Assembly: GCA_022360075.1 (NCBI GenBank)
Contig: JAKSDN010000967.1
Location: 1-7,732, forward strand
DNA from: Kiloniellales bacterium
GTDB lineage: Bacteria > Pseudomonadota > Alphaproteobacteria > Kiloniellales > JAKSDN01
DNA length: 7,732 nucleotides
Direction: 5' to 3'
Positions 1-6,117 of this stretch are shown here, one piece after another; position 1 is the first letter of the stretch; each line of letters opens with the position of its first letter. The position numbers and the translations under genes were made by a program. Below the pieces are notes generated by a model. That model was not told the DNA's origin and searched no databases. It saw nothing but the letters and a program-made list of their open reading frames with translations.

Positions 1-9
1 CATCGCCAA

Positions 10-30
10 GAGACCGGTCCAATCGGTCTC
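10..30 (+). terminator. Possible terminator or hairpin of an upstream gene
   Basis: There is a perfect 7-bp inverted repeat, GAGACCG at 10-16 and CGGTCTC at 24-30, with a 7-nt loop. It is followed by a T-rich but interrupted tract (about 37-51). It could end transcription of a gene lying left of the window. The tail is not a clean U-run, so a plain hairpin or a regulator-binding repeat is equally possible. Confidence 0.3.
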
Positions 31-45
31 GCTCTAGCTTTCGCT

Positions 46-79
46 TTGTTTCGCTCATGAAATAGCGTATCGTATACGA
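46..79 (+). promoter_or_regulatory. Putative operon promoter with overlapping palindromic operator
   Basis: A perfect 10-bp palindrome, TCGTATACGA, lies at 70-79, about 60 bp upstream of the preferred start of the first permease. The TNGT-AT-ACNA shape resembles operators of GntR-family (FCD-type) repressors, which often control catabolic ABC-transporter operons in alphaproteobacteria. A weak sigma-70-like pair can be read: TTGTTT at 46-51 and TATCGT at 68-73, with a 16-bp spacer. The palindrome would then cover the -10 box, as expected for a repressor site. The palindrome is seen directly. The promoter boxes and the regulator family are inferences, and no regulator gene is present in the window. 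Confidence 0.4.
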
Positions 80-140
80 AACATACAAAAAGACCCTTGG
101 CCCACGCGCTGCGTTGGGCCGAGCCACGGGTGGACAGGCT

Positions 141-803
141 GTGACCTACAATTTCCAGTTCCGGGACGTCTGGCGAAACTTCGACGTGCTGCTCGAGGGC
201 GCCTGGCTGACCCTGGAGCTCTCGGCGCTCACGATGGCCTTCGGGCTGCTGCTCGGGATCGTCGCGGCCTTCTTCAAGACCAGCGGTATTCAGCCACTGC
301 GTTGGCTCGCGGTCGGCTATGTGGAAACCATCCGCAACACGCCGCTGCTGGTTCAGCTCTTCATCGTCTTCTTCGGCCTGCCCAGCCTCGGCGTCAAGCT
401 CACGGCCTGGGAGGCGGCCGTCATCGGTCTGTCGATCAACGTCGGCGCCTACATCACCGAGATCGTGCGCGCCGGCATCGAGGCCGTGCATCACAGCCAG
501 GTCGAGGCGGGACTCTCGCTCGGACTTTCGCGCCTCCAGGTCTTTCGCTACGTCGTGCTGATGCCGGCACTGAAGACGATCTATCCGGCGCTCGCCAGCC
601 AGTTCGTGCTGCTGCTGATCGCCACCAGCATCGTCTCGCAGATCTCGACCGAGGAGCTGTTCCACATGGGCGGATTCCTCGAATCGCGCACCTTCCGCAG
701 CTTCGAGATCTATCTGGTGATCACCGGCATGTATCTCGCCATGGCGCTCGGCTTTCGCGGCCTCTTCGCCGTGATCCACCGTCTCGTGTTTCCGCAGCAC
801 TGA
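141..803 (+). CDS. Polar amino-acid ABC transporter permease (HisM/GlnP-type), first subunit
   Basis: This is an inner-membrane permease of a family-3 (polar amino-acid) ABC importer, 220 aa from the GTG at 141. It has several hydrophobic helices (roughly residues 18-45, 52-84, 85-108, 140-165 and 185-216). It carries the family hallmark NTPLLVQLF at 66-74 and the EAA loop that docks on the ATPase (QVEAGLSLGLS, about 120-130). An earlier in-frame TTG at 114 would add nine residues. GTG at 141 is preferred because it gives the usual MTYxFxFxxVWxNFxxLL opening and has a purine-rich GGTGGA 6 nt upstream. It is the first gene of the operon. The next permease starts 9 bp after its stop, and the two should form the heterodimeric channel. 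Family assignment is firm. The substrate cannot be read from this subunit. Confidence 0.93.
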   Translation: MTYNFQFRDVWRNFDVLLEGAWLTLELSALTMAFGLLLGIVAAFFKTSGIQPLRWLAVGYVETIRNTPLLVQLFIVFFGLPSLGVKLTAWEAAVIGLSINVGAYITEIVRAGIEAVHHSQVEAGLSLGLSRLQVFRYVVLMPALKTIYPALASQFVLLLIATSIVSQISTEELFHMGGFLESRTFRSFEIYLVITGMYLAMALGFRGLFAVIHRLVFPQH

Positions 804-812
804 GGGACGGCG

Positions 813-1463
813 ATGCTGCGCGAGTTCGGATCCGACGAGTTCTTCTACCTGCTGTTCGCGGCACGCTGGACGATCGCGCTGACCGCCGTTGCCGTGCTGG
901 GTGGCGGCCTGCTCGGCCTCGTCGTGATGCTGCTGCGCGTGGTGCCTCTGCGCGTAGTGAACTGGATCGCCATCGCCTATATCCAGGCGATCCAGGGCAC
1001 GCCGTTGCTCGGCCAGCTCTTCGTGTTCTACTTCGGCTTCGCCATCTTCGGCCACGACGTCTCGCCTTGGGCGGCCGCAGCCGTCGCCTTTTCGATCTAC
1101 GGCAGCGCCTTCTTCGCCGAGATCTGGCGCGGCTGCGTGCAGGCGATCCCGCGCACCCAGTGGGAGGCCTCGGCCTCGCTCGGGCTCGGCTTCCTCGAGC
1201 AACTGCGCTACGTGATCGTGCCGCAGGCCTTCAAGATCGCGATCCCGCCGACGGTCGGCTTCTGGGTCCATCTGGTCAAGAACACCTCGCTCGCCTCGAT
1301 CATCGGCTTCGTCGAGCTGACCCGCGCCGGCCAGATCATCAACGCTGCCACCTTCAAGCCGCTGACGGTCTTCCTGGTCGTCGCCGCGATCTACTTCTGC
1401 ATCTGCTTCTCGCTGTCGCAGTTGAGCCAACGCCTGGAGAGCAAGCTCCGTGTCGGTCATTGA
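813..1463 (+). CDS. Polar amino-acid ABC transporter permease, second subunit
   Basis: This second transmembrane subunit of the importer has 216 aa. It carries the GTPLLGQLF motif (62-70), the EAA coupling loop (QWEASASLGLG, about 116-126) and the following conserved segment with VKNTSLASIIG (about 155-165), all standard for HisQ/HisM-type permeases. Hydrophobic segments lie around residues 12-42, 50-80, 84-104, 130-168 and 184-202. The ATG at 813 follows a GAGGGA ribosome site (802-807) that overlaps the upstream stop codon, which suggests translational coupling. The 3' end overlaps the ATPase start by 14 bp. It resembles permease 1 in motifs but is clearly diverged from it, as expected for a heterodimer rather than a recent duplication. 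Confidence 0.93.
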   Translation: MLREFGSDEFFYLLFAARWTIALTAVAVLGGGLLGLVVMLLRVVPLRVVNWIAIAYIQAIQGTPLLGQLFVFYFGFAIFGHDVSPWAAAAVAFSIYGSAFFAEIWRGCVQAIPRTQWEASASLGLGFLEQLRYVIVPQAFKIAIPPTVGFWVHLVKNTSLASIIGFVELTRAGQIINAATFKPLTVFLVVAAIYFCICFSLSQLSQRLESKLRVGH

Positions 1464-2181
1464 GATCAAGGACGTCCACAAGAGCTTCGGCACGCTCGAG
1501 GTGCTGCGCGGCGTCTCGCTCGCGGTCGAGGAGGGCGAGATCGTCGCGATCATCGGGCGTAGCGGCTCGGGCAAGAGCACGCTGCTGCGCTGCCTGAACG
1601 GCCTCGAGGCGATCCAGGCCGGCTCGGTCACGGTCGATGGTGTCGAGGTCAACGCACCGGGTACGGACTTGCGAAAGCTGCGCCAGCGCGTCGGCATCGT
1701 GTTCCAGAGCTACAACCTTTTTCCGCATCTGACGGTCGAGCGCAACATCACGCTCGCGCCGACGGTCGCCAAGAAGATGCCGCTCGACGAGGCCAAGGCC
1801 TTGGCCCGCAAGGTGATCGCGCAGGTCGGTCTCGAGGACAAGCTGCAGGAATGGCCGGACAAGCTCTCGGGCGGCCAGCAGCAGCGCGTCGCGATCGCGC
1901 GATCGCTCGCCATGGCGCCGCGCGTCATGCTGTTCGACGAGATCACCTCGGCGCTCGATCCCGAGCTGATCGGCGAGGTGCTGCGCGTGCTCGAGCGCCT
2001 CGCGCAAGATGGCATGACCATGCTGCTGGTCACCCACGAGATCGGCTTCGCCCGCAACGTCGCGAGCCGCGTCGTCTTCATGCACGAGGGACTGGTTTGG
2101 GAAGAAGGTGTGGCGCGCGACACGCTCGATGCGCCGCAGACGCCCGAGCTGCGCAATTTCCTGAGCTCCGTGCTCGCCTGA
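1450..2181 (+). CDS. Polar amino-acid ABC transporter ATP-binding protein (GlnQ/HisP-type)
   Basis: This is the cytoplasmic ATPase that powers the importer, 243 aa, the usual length for the GlnQ/HisP family. All catalytic motifs are intact: Walker A GRSGSGKST (36-44), Q-loop Gln86 in VFQSYNLFP, signature LSGGQQQ (139-145), Walker B VMLFDE (159-164), D-loop SALDP (167-171) and H-loop His196 in LVTHE. The DEITSALDP form, with Ile after the catalytic Glu, is common in this family and not a defect. The start is GTG at 1450, which overlaps the last codons of the second permease by 14 bp. A GGAG at 1436-1439 serves as ribosome site. Tight overlap supports stoichiometric co-expression with the permeases. 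Confidence 0.95.
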   Translation: MSVIEIKDVHKSFGTLEVLRGVSLAVEEGEIVAIIGRSGSGKSTLLRCLNGLEAIQAGSVTVDGVEVNAPGTDLRKLRQRVGIVFQSYNLFPHLTVERNITLAPTVAKKMPLDEAKALARKVIAQVGLEDKLQEWPDKLSGGQQQRVAIARSLAMAPRVMLFDEITSALDPELIGEVLRVLERLAQDGMTMLLVTHEIGFARNVASRVVFMHEGLVWEEGVARDTLDAPQTPELRNFLSSVLA

Positions 2182-2205
2182 GCATGGCGCCGACACTCGA
2201 AGCGA

Positions 2206-2214
2206 AAGGGAGGA
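2206..2214 (+). promoter_or_regulatory. Strong ribosome binding site of the solute-binding protein gene
   Basis: The purine tract AAGGGAGGA sits 5 nt before the ATG at 2220. It is the best Shine-Dalgarno match in the operon and fixes the start there rather than at the in-frame ATG at 2184, which has no such site. A strong site suits a periplasmic binding protein, which is normally made in excess over the membrane subunits. Confidence 0.75.
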
Positions 2215-2219
2215 CGATC

Positions 2220-3023
2220 ATGACCTGGACAAGAAGAGCGCTCGCCAAGCTTTCCCTGATCATCGCCGCTGTCTTCATCGCCGGAAACACCGTGCCGCCG
2301 GCCGTGGCGAACGACTTGCAGAACATCCTCGACAAGGGCGTGGTGCGCATCGGCGTGCCGCTCGACGTAGCACCCTTCGGCTTCGTCGACTCCGGCGGCA
2401 AGCCGATCGGCCTCGACGTCGACATGGCCGAAATGGTCGCCAAGGAACTCGGCGTCGAGCTCGAGCTGCAGCAGATCACCGGGATCAACCGCATCCCCTT
2501 CCTGGTGACGAACAAGCTCGACATCGTCATCTCGGTGATGGGCGCGACGCCCGAACGCGCCAAACAGATCGCCTTCACCTCGCCTTACGCCGGGCTCTAC
2601 ATCGGCGTGTTCGGGTCAAGCGCGAACCAAGTCGAAGATCCGAAGGATTTCGGCGACCTGAAGATCGGCGTGCCGCGCGGCACGACCCAGGACATCAGCA
2701 TCACCGAGCTTCATCCCGACGGCAACATCGTACGTTTCGAGGACGATGCGACCTCGGCCGCGGCCTACCTCGCCGGCCAGGTCGATGTCTTCGCGACCGC
2801 CAACATCGTCGCGCGCGAGCTCGCCAAGCAGCATCCGGACAAGGACTTCACGCCGCTCTACAAGATCCGCAACAGCCCGGCGCACATGGGCGTGCGGATC
2901 GGCGAGCTGGAGCTGCTGCGCTGGCTCGACACCTTCATCTTCTACAACAAGATGAACGGCAACCTCGACGCCCTGCACGAGAAGTGGATGGGCGAGCCGA
3001 TGGCCAAGCTGCCGAGCATGTAA
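2220..3023 (+). CDS. Family-3 periplasmic solute-binding protein of the amino-acid ABC importer
   Basis: This secreted receptor delivers ligand to the permeases, 267 aa. The signal peptide has Arg5-Arg6, a hydrophobic core at 11-22 and a probable cleavage site after AVA (residue 30). There is no lipobox cysteine, so the mature protein should be soluble in the periplasm. The mature part has the SBP_bac_3 pattern: VVRIGVPLDVAPFGF near 41-55, GLDVDMAEMVAKELGV (64-79), ATPERAKQIAFTSPY (109-123) and GVPRGTTQDI (150-159). Arg113 and Thr156 align by eye with the carboxylate-binding Arg77 and Thr121 of HisJ. Ala194 (in VDVFATAN) falls where HisJ has Asp161, the amino-group ligand, and Gly108 replaces Ser72. 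The ligand may therefore lack a free alpha-amino group. Family assignment is firm, and the ligand inference is tentative. The in-frame ATG at 2184 is the only other start considered. Confidence 0.92.
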   Translation: MTWTRRALAKLSLIIAAVFIAGNTVPPAVANDLQNILDKGVVRIGVPLDVAPFGFVDSGGKPIGLDVDMAEMVAKELGVELELQQITGINRIPFLVTNKLDIVISVMGATPERAKQIAFTSPYAGLYIGVFGSSANQVEDPKDFGDLKIGVPRGTTQDISITELHPDGNIVRFEDDATSAAAYLAGQVDVFATANIVARELAKQHPDKDFTPLYKIRNSPAHMGVRIGELELLRWLDTFIFYNKMNGNLDALHEKWMGEPMAKLPSM

Positions 3024-3050
3024 GGCAGCGAAACGCCGACCCACAGCTTC

Positions 3051-3085
3051 GCCATCGGGCGCGGTCGCCGCCGTCGCCCGATGGC
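3051..3085 (+). repeat. Strong intercistronic hairpin
   Basis: A perfect 11-bp inverted repeat, GCCATCGGGCG at 3051-3061 and CGCCCGATGGC at 3075-3085, has a 13-nt loop and lies 27 bp after the binding-protein stop. No T-run follows, so it is unlikely to be a full intrinsic terminator. Hairpins placed right after binding-protein genes often protect the upstream message from 3' decay or thin out transcription of the gene below. The structure is seen directly, and the role is inferred. Confidence 0.55.
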
Positions 3086-3145
3086 CTCGACTTCCTAGTT
3101 GACAAGGCGCCGCGCCGAACGGCGTCACGGCTGGAGTGCGACCCG

Positions 3146-4141
3146 ATGGCAGAGACGACCGTCTTCACCGACATCGACTTCGACAAGAACGGCAAGCAAG
3201 TCTCGGTCCTGAACCTGCCGCACTCGCCGCACGAGGACGCCTGGGGCGTGACGCCGATTCCGATCGCGGTGATCAAGAACGGCAGCGGACCGACGCTGCT
3301 GTTCGAAGGCGGCAACCACGGCGACGAGTACGAGGGGCCGATCGTGCTCGGCCGCCTGATCCGCGAGCTCGACCCGGCGAGCATCCAGGGGCGCCTCATC
3401 ATCATCCCGGCGATCAACACGCCGGCCGTGCTTGCCGGCCGGCGCACCTCGCCGATCGATGGGCTCAACTTCAACCGCTGTTTTCCCGGACGGGCCACGG
3501 GCTCCATCACCGAGCAGATCGTCTACTACGTCCACGAAGTACTCTTCCCCCTGGCCGACGCCTTCATCGATCTGCATTCCGGCGGCTCCTCCCTCGACAT
3601 CATCCCGAGCGCCATACTGGAGCCGGCCGAAGACGACGGCTTGACGGCACGCAATCGCGCCGCCGTGCTCGCCTTCGGCGCGCCCTTCGCCGTCGCGCTC
3701 AACAACCTGGGCGACCCGCGCACCTCGACCGCCGCGGCGGTGCGCGCCGGCCTCACCACCGTCGGCACCGAGCTCGGCAGCGGCGGCGCCGTCTCGATCG
3801 AGGCCCTCGAAGTCGCCGAGCGCGGCGTGCGCAACCTCTTGGCCCACTTCGGGGTGGCCGAGCGGGACAGCGTTCCAAAGGCGCAGCCGGACCTAAAGAG
3901 AATTCCGGGTTCCGCCGGCTATGTCTATGCGCCGGCAGCCGGGGTATTCGAGCCGCTTCACCGCCGCGGCGACAAAGTCGAGGCCGGAGAGACCGCGGGC
4001 TTCGTTCACTTCCTCGCCGAGCCGGCAAGGGCGCCCGAGCCCTGTCGCTACGGCGCGACCGGCACGCTCTACGCGCGCCGCCATCCGGGGCGGGTCGAGC
4101 GGGGCAACTGCGTCGCCGTCGTCGCCGTCTCCCAGGACTGA
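3146..4141 (+). CDS. M14-type zinc-dependent N-acyl-amino-acid deacylase (succinylglutamate desuccinylase/aspartoacylase superfamily, DoeB/EutE-like)
   Basis: This predicted cytoplasmic amidohydrolase (331 aa, no signal peptide) would remove an acyl group from an N-acylated amino acid. Zinc ligands are visible: His58 and Glu61 in GGNHGDEYEG, and His144 in IDLHSGG. The NFNRCFPG block (108-115) holds the likely carboxylate-binding Asn110-Arg111, and Glu209 in VGTELGSGG is the expected general base. A C-terminal beta-rich, lipoyl-like domain follows (about 246-329). HEDAWG near 29-34, RTSPIDGLNFNR and ERGVRNLL match my memory of DoeB/EutE, the N-alpha-acetyl-diaminobutyrate deacetylase of ectoine breakdown, better than AstE or mammalian aspartoacylase. 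No other ectoine genes are in the window, so the substrate is open. The ATG at 3146 is chosen because GGAG (3133-3136) lies 9 nt upstream and the family N-terminus begins there. An open frame back to 2984 is incidental. It is co-directional with the importer and 122 bp after it. Confidence 0.85.
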   Translation: MAETTVFTDIDFDKNGKQVSVLNLPHSPHEDAWGVTPIPIAVIKNGSGPTLLFEGGNHGDEYEGPIVLGRLIRELDPASIQGRLIIIPAINTPAVLAGRRTSPIDGLNFNRCFPGRATGSITEQIVYYVHEVLFPLADAFIDLHSGGSSLDIIPSAILEPAEDDGLTARNRAAVLAFGAPFAVALNNLGDPRTSTAAAVRAGLTTVGTELGSGGAVSIEALEVAERGVRNLLAHFGVAERDSVPKAQPDLKRIPGSAGYVYAPAAGVFEPLHRRGDKVEAGETAGFVHFLAEPARAPEPCRYGATGTLYARRHPGRVERGNCVAVVAVSQD

Positions 4142-4323
4142 CCGGCCGGGGGCTTCTGCGCTCAAGGGCACACAACAGTCATATGTTCGAATTCTTCTTA
4201 AATTACTTCAGGATTTGTTAGAAATTTCGTCGTAGTCTACTAGATAGGAAGGAGTAGTTTTAGCACAATCTAAACGTTTCTTTGCTATTTGTATAAAATA
4301 TTCTTGATACCTCGGTACTTGTC
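4142..4323 (+). promoter_or_regulatory. AT-rich intergenic region with probable promoter for the histidine kinase
   Basis: Base composition drops sharply from about 4180 to 4323, unlike everything around it. Possible boxes are TTGCTA at 4282-4287 and TGATAC at 4305-4310 (17-bp spacer), which would put the transcript start within a few bases of the ATG at 4324. TATAAA at 4292-4297 is an alternative -10. No good Shine-Dalgarno site precedes 4324. A strong one (AAGGAG, 4249-4254) lies 69 bp upstream with no start codon behind it. No convincing terminator for the deacylase gene was found here. The promoter call is inferred from composition and position only. Confidence 0.4.
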
Positions 4324-6108
4324 ATGAAATTGAGCCTCAGGCACCTGCTGGCCGTTGCCTTTACCGTCATCGCGACAGTCCCGGTTCTTTTCCTCGGCGC
4401 CTGGGTCCAAAAGACTTCGCTCGAGAAGGAGCTGGCAGCCGTTCACGAGAAGCATCTCCTGCTGGCCAGCAACATCACCGCCGCGCTCGAACGCTATGCC
4501 AAGGATACCGAGGCCGCCTTCAACCTCTTCGTGACCTTGGCCGACCAGGGACGGCCGCCCACCGCCTTCGACGAGCTGGCCAGACAGCTTGGCTTCCGCG
4601 ACTTCCGGATTCTCGGCAGCCAGGACGAGATCATCCGTCAGATCGACGTCACGAACACCGAGATCGCGCCGATTCCGGCCGCGGTCTTCGCCGAGATCCG
4701 CGCCACCTTGAGCGAAGACGTCGCCTTCAGCCGCGTGACCGACGACGGGCTGGGACGCCCGACGATCTACCTGAGCCGCCGCCTTTCCTCAGAGCACGTC
4801 GCGCTGGGCTCCCTCGACACCGCCTACATCGTGCAACTTCAGAAGGCCATCGCCTTCGGCCGCAAGGGTCACGCCGCGATCGTCGACCACCGCGGCAACC
4901 TGATCGCGCATCCCAAGGCGGAGTGGGAGCGCGAGCACAAGAACATCGCGAAGGTCGAGCCGGTCAGGCGCATGCTGGCGGGCGAGACCGGCGTGACCCC
5001 GTTCTATTCCCCGGCCATGAAGCAGGACATGATCTCCGGTTTCACGACGACGCCGGGACCGGGCTGGGGCGTCATGGTGCCCCAGCCGATGTCGGAATTG
5101 GAGGAGCGCGCCAGCGACGTGCGCTGGGCCGCCTTCGCGCTCGGCCTGATCGGCATCGCGGTCGCCGCCGTGATCAGCTGGTTCCTGGCCGGTCTGCTGG
5201 CGAAGCCGGTGCAGGCCGTGCTCGACGCCGCGCGCGCGATCTCCAGCGGCCACCTCACCGCGCGGGTCGAGACCCAGTCCTCCCTCGTCCCCCGGGAGCT
5301 GCGTGATCTCTCCGACGGCTTCAACGGCATGGCCAAGACGATCCAGAACGATCAATCGACACTGTTGCGCGCGATCGAAGAGATCCAGCTCGCCGACCGC
5401 GCCAAGTCCGAGTTCCTGGCCGCCATGAGCCACGAGCTGCGCACACCTCTGAACGCCATCATCGGGTTCTCCGAAGCGATCGATCACGAGATCTGCGGCC
5501 CCCTCGGCGACGAGCGTTACAAGGACTATGCCCAGAACATCAACGGGGCGGGCACCCATCTGCTGACGATCATCAACGACATCCTCGAGCTCTCGAAGCT
5601 CGAGGCGGGCAAGCTCGAATTGGAAGATGAGGAAGTCGATCCGCTTCAGGTGATCCGCGGCGCCTTGCGGCTGATCGCAGAGCCGGCCCGCGAGGCCGAA
5701 CTTGCCGTTCAGTTCGAGCCCAGCGGCGCGTTGCCGGTCGTACGCGGCAGCGAGGTCAAGCTGAAGCAGGTTCTGGTCAACCTGCTGTCCAACGCCGTCA
5801 AGTTCACGCCGGCGGGCGGGCGGATCACGCTATCGGCCTGGTGCGACGAGACGGGCGGTCTGGCCGTCCGGGTCAGCGACACCGGGATCGGCATGGCGCG
5901 CGACGAGATCGAGATCGCCCTGATGCCCTTCCGGCAGATAGACGGCAGCTTGAACCGTCGTTACGAGGGCGCGGGGCTCGGCCTGCCGCTGGCCAAGCGT
6001 CTGACGGAGCTCCACGACGGACGACTGGAGATCGAGTCGACGCCCGGCGTTGGCACCAACGTCACGCTACGCCTCGGTGCGCCGCGCCTGCTGGCAGCGG
6101 CGGCCTGA
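4324..6108 (+). CDS. Membrane sensor histidine kinase (Cache-like sensor, HAMP, HisKA, HATPase_c)
   Basis: This inner-membrane sensor kinase of 594 aa should autophosphorylate on His and pass phosphate to an unknown response regulator. Order of parts: first membrane helix (about 8-27); a periplasmic sensor of about 235 residues whose distal half (AIVDHRGNLIAHPK, later WGVMVPQP) looks like a double-Cache domain; second helix (about 268-292); HAMP (about 292-345); HisKA with phospho-acceptor His370 in MSHELRTPLNAIIGFSE; HATPase_c with N-box Asn490 (NLLSNAVKFTP), G1 box Asp519-Gly523 (DTGIGM) and G2 box EGAGLGLPLAK (548-558). All catalytic residues are present and there is no receiver domain. 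The HisKA region, with GPLGDERYKDYAQNI, resembles the alphaproteobacterial PleC/PdhS group. ATG at 4324 is the first possible start, since an in-frame stop (TAA) lies at 4294. No partner regulator adjoins it, so it is an orphan here. It might sense the imported compound, but only proximity suggests that. Confidence 0.92.
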   Translation: MKLSLRHLLAVAFTVIATVPVLFLGAWVQKTSLEKELAAVHEKHLLLASNITAALERYAKDTEAAFNLFVTLADQGRPPTAFDELARQLGFRDFRILGSQDEIIRQIDVTNTEIAPIPAAVFAEIRATLSEDVAFSRVTDDGLGRPTIYLSRRLSSEHVALGSLDTAYIVQLQKAIAFGRKGHAAIVDHRGNLIAHPKAEWEREHKNIAKVEPVRRMLAGETGVTPFYSPAMKQDMISGFTTTPGPGWGVMVPQPMSELEERASDVRWAAFALGLIGIAVAAVISWFLAGLLAKPVQAVLDAARAISSGHLTARVETQSSLVPRELRDLSDGFNGMAKTIQNDQSTLLRAIEEIQLADRAKSEFLAAMSHELRTPLNAIIGFSEAIDHEICGPLGDERYKDYAQNINGAGTHLLTIINDILELSKLEAGKLELEDEEVDPLQVIRGALRLIAEPAREAELAVQFEPSGALPVVRGSEVKLKQVLVNLLSNAVKFTPAGGRITLSAWCDETGGLAVRVSDTGIGMARDEIEIALMPFRQIDGSLNRRYEGAGLGLPLAKRLTELHDGRLEIESTPGVGTNVTLRLGAPRLLAAAA

Positions 6109-6117
6109 GCCTTCCCG

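Noticed and set aside
114..140. TTG at 114 as start of the first permease
   Set aside because: It would add nine residues unlike the family N-terminus, and the GTG at 141 has a better-placed purine-rich site and the conserved opening.
302..1597. Long plus-strand open frame of 431 codons across both permeases
   Set aside because: It is Arg/Ala/Pro-rich, has no recognisable motif, and lies out of frame over two well-supported permease genes. This is the usual shadow of high-GC coding DNA.
1354..2196. Minus-strand open frame of 280 codons opposite the ATPase
   Set aside because: The plus strand here carries a motif-complete ATPase. The reverse frame shows only compositional bias and no family features. 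Other long reverse frames (2616-3128, 3125-3847, 4789-5559) were dropped for the same reason.
3136..4221. Plus-strand 361-codon frame overlapping the deacylase
   Set aside because: It is out of frame with the M14 protein, whose zinc-binding and catalytic residues are all in the 3146 frame. The translation is Arg-rich low complexity.
4183..4221. 12-codon Phe-rich mini-ORF (MFEFFLNYFRIC) as a leader peptide
   Set aside because: Its only upstream purine stretch is about 14 nt away, there is no attenuator-like hairpin downstream, and a sensor kinase is not a gene usually controlled by amino-acid attenuation. Chance in AT-rich DNA is enough.
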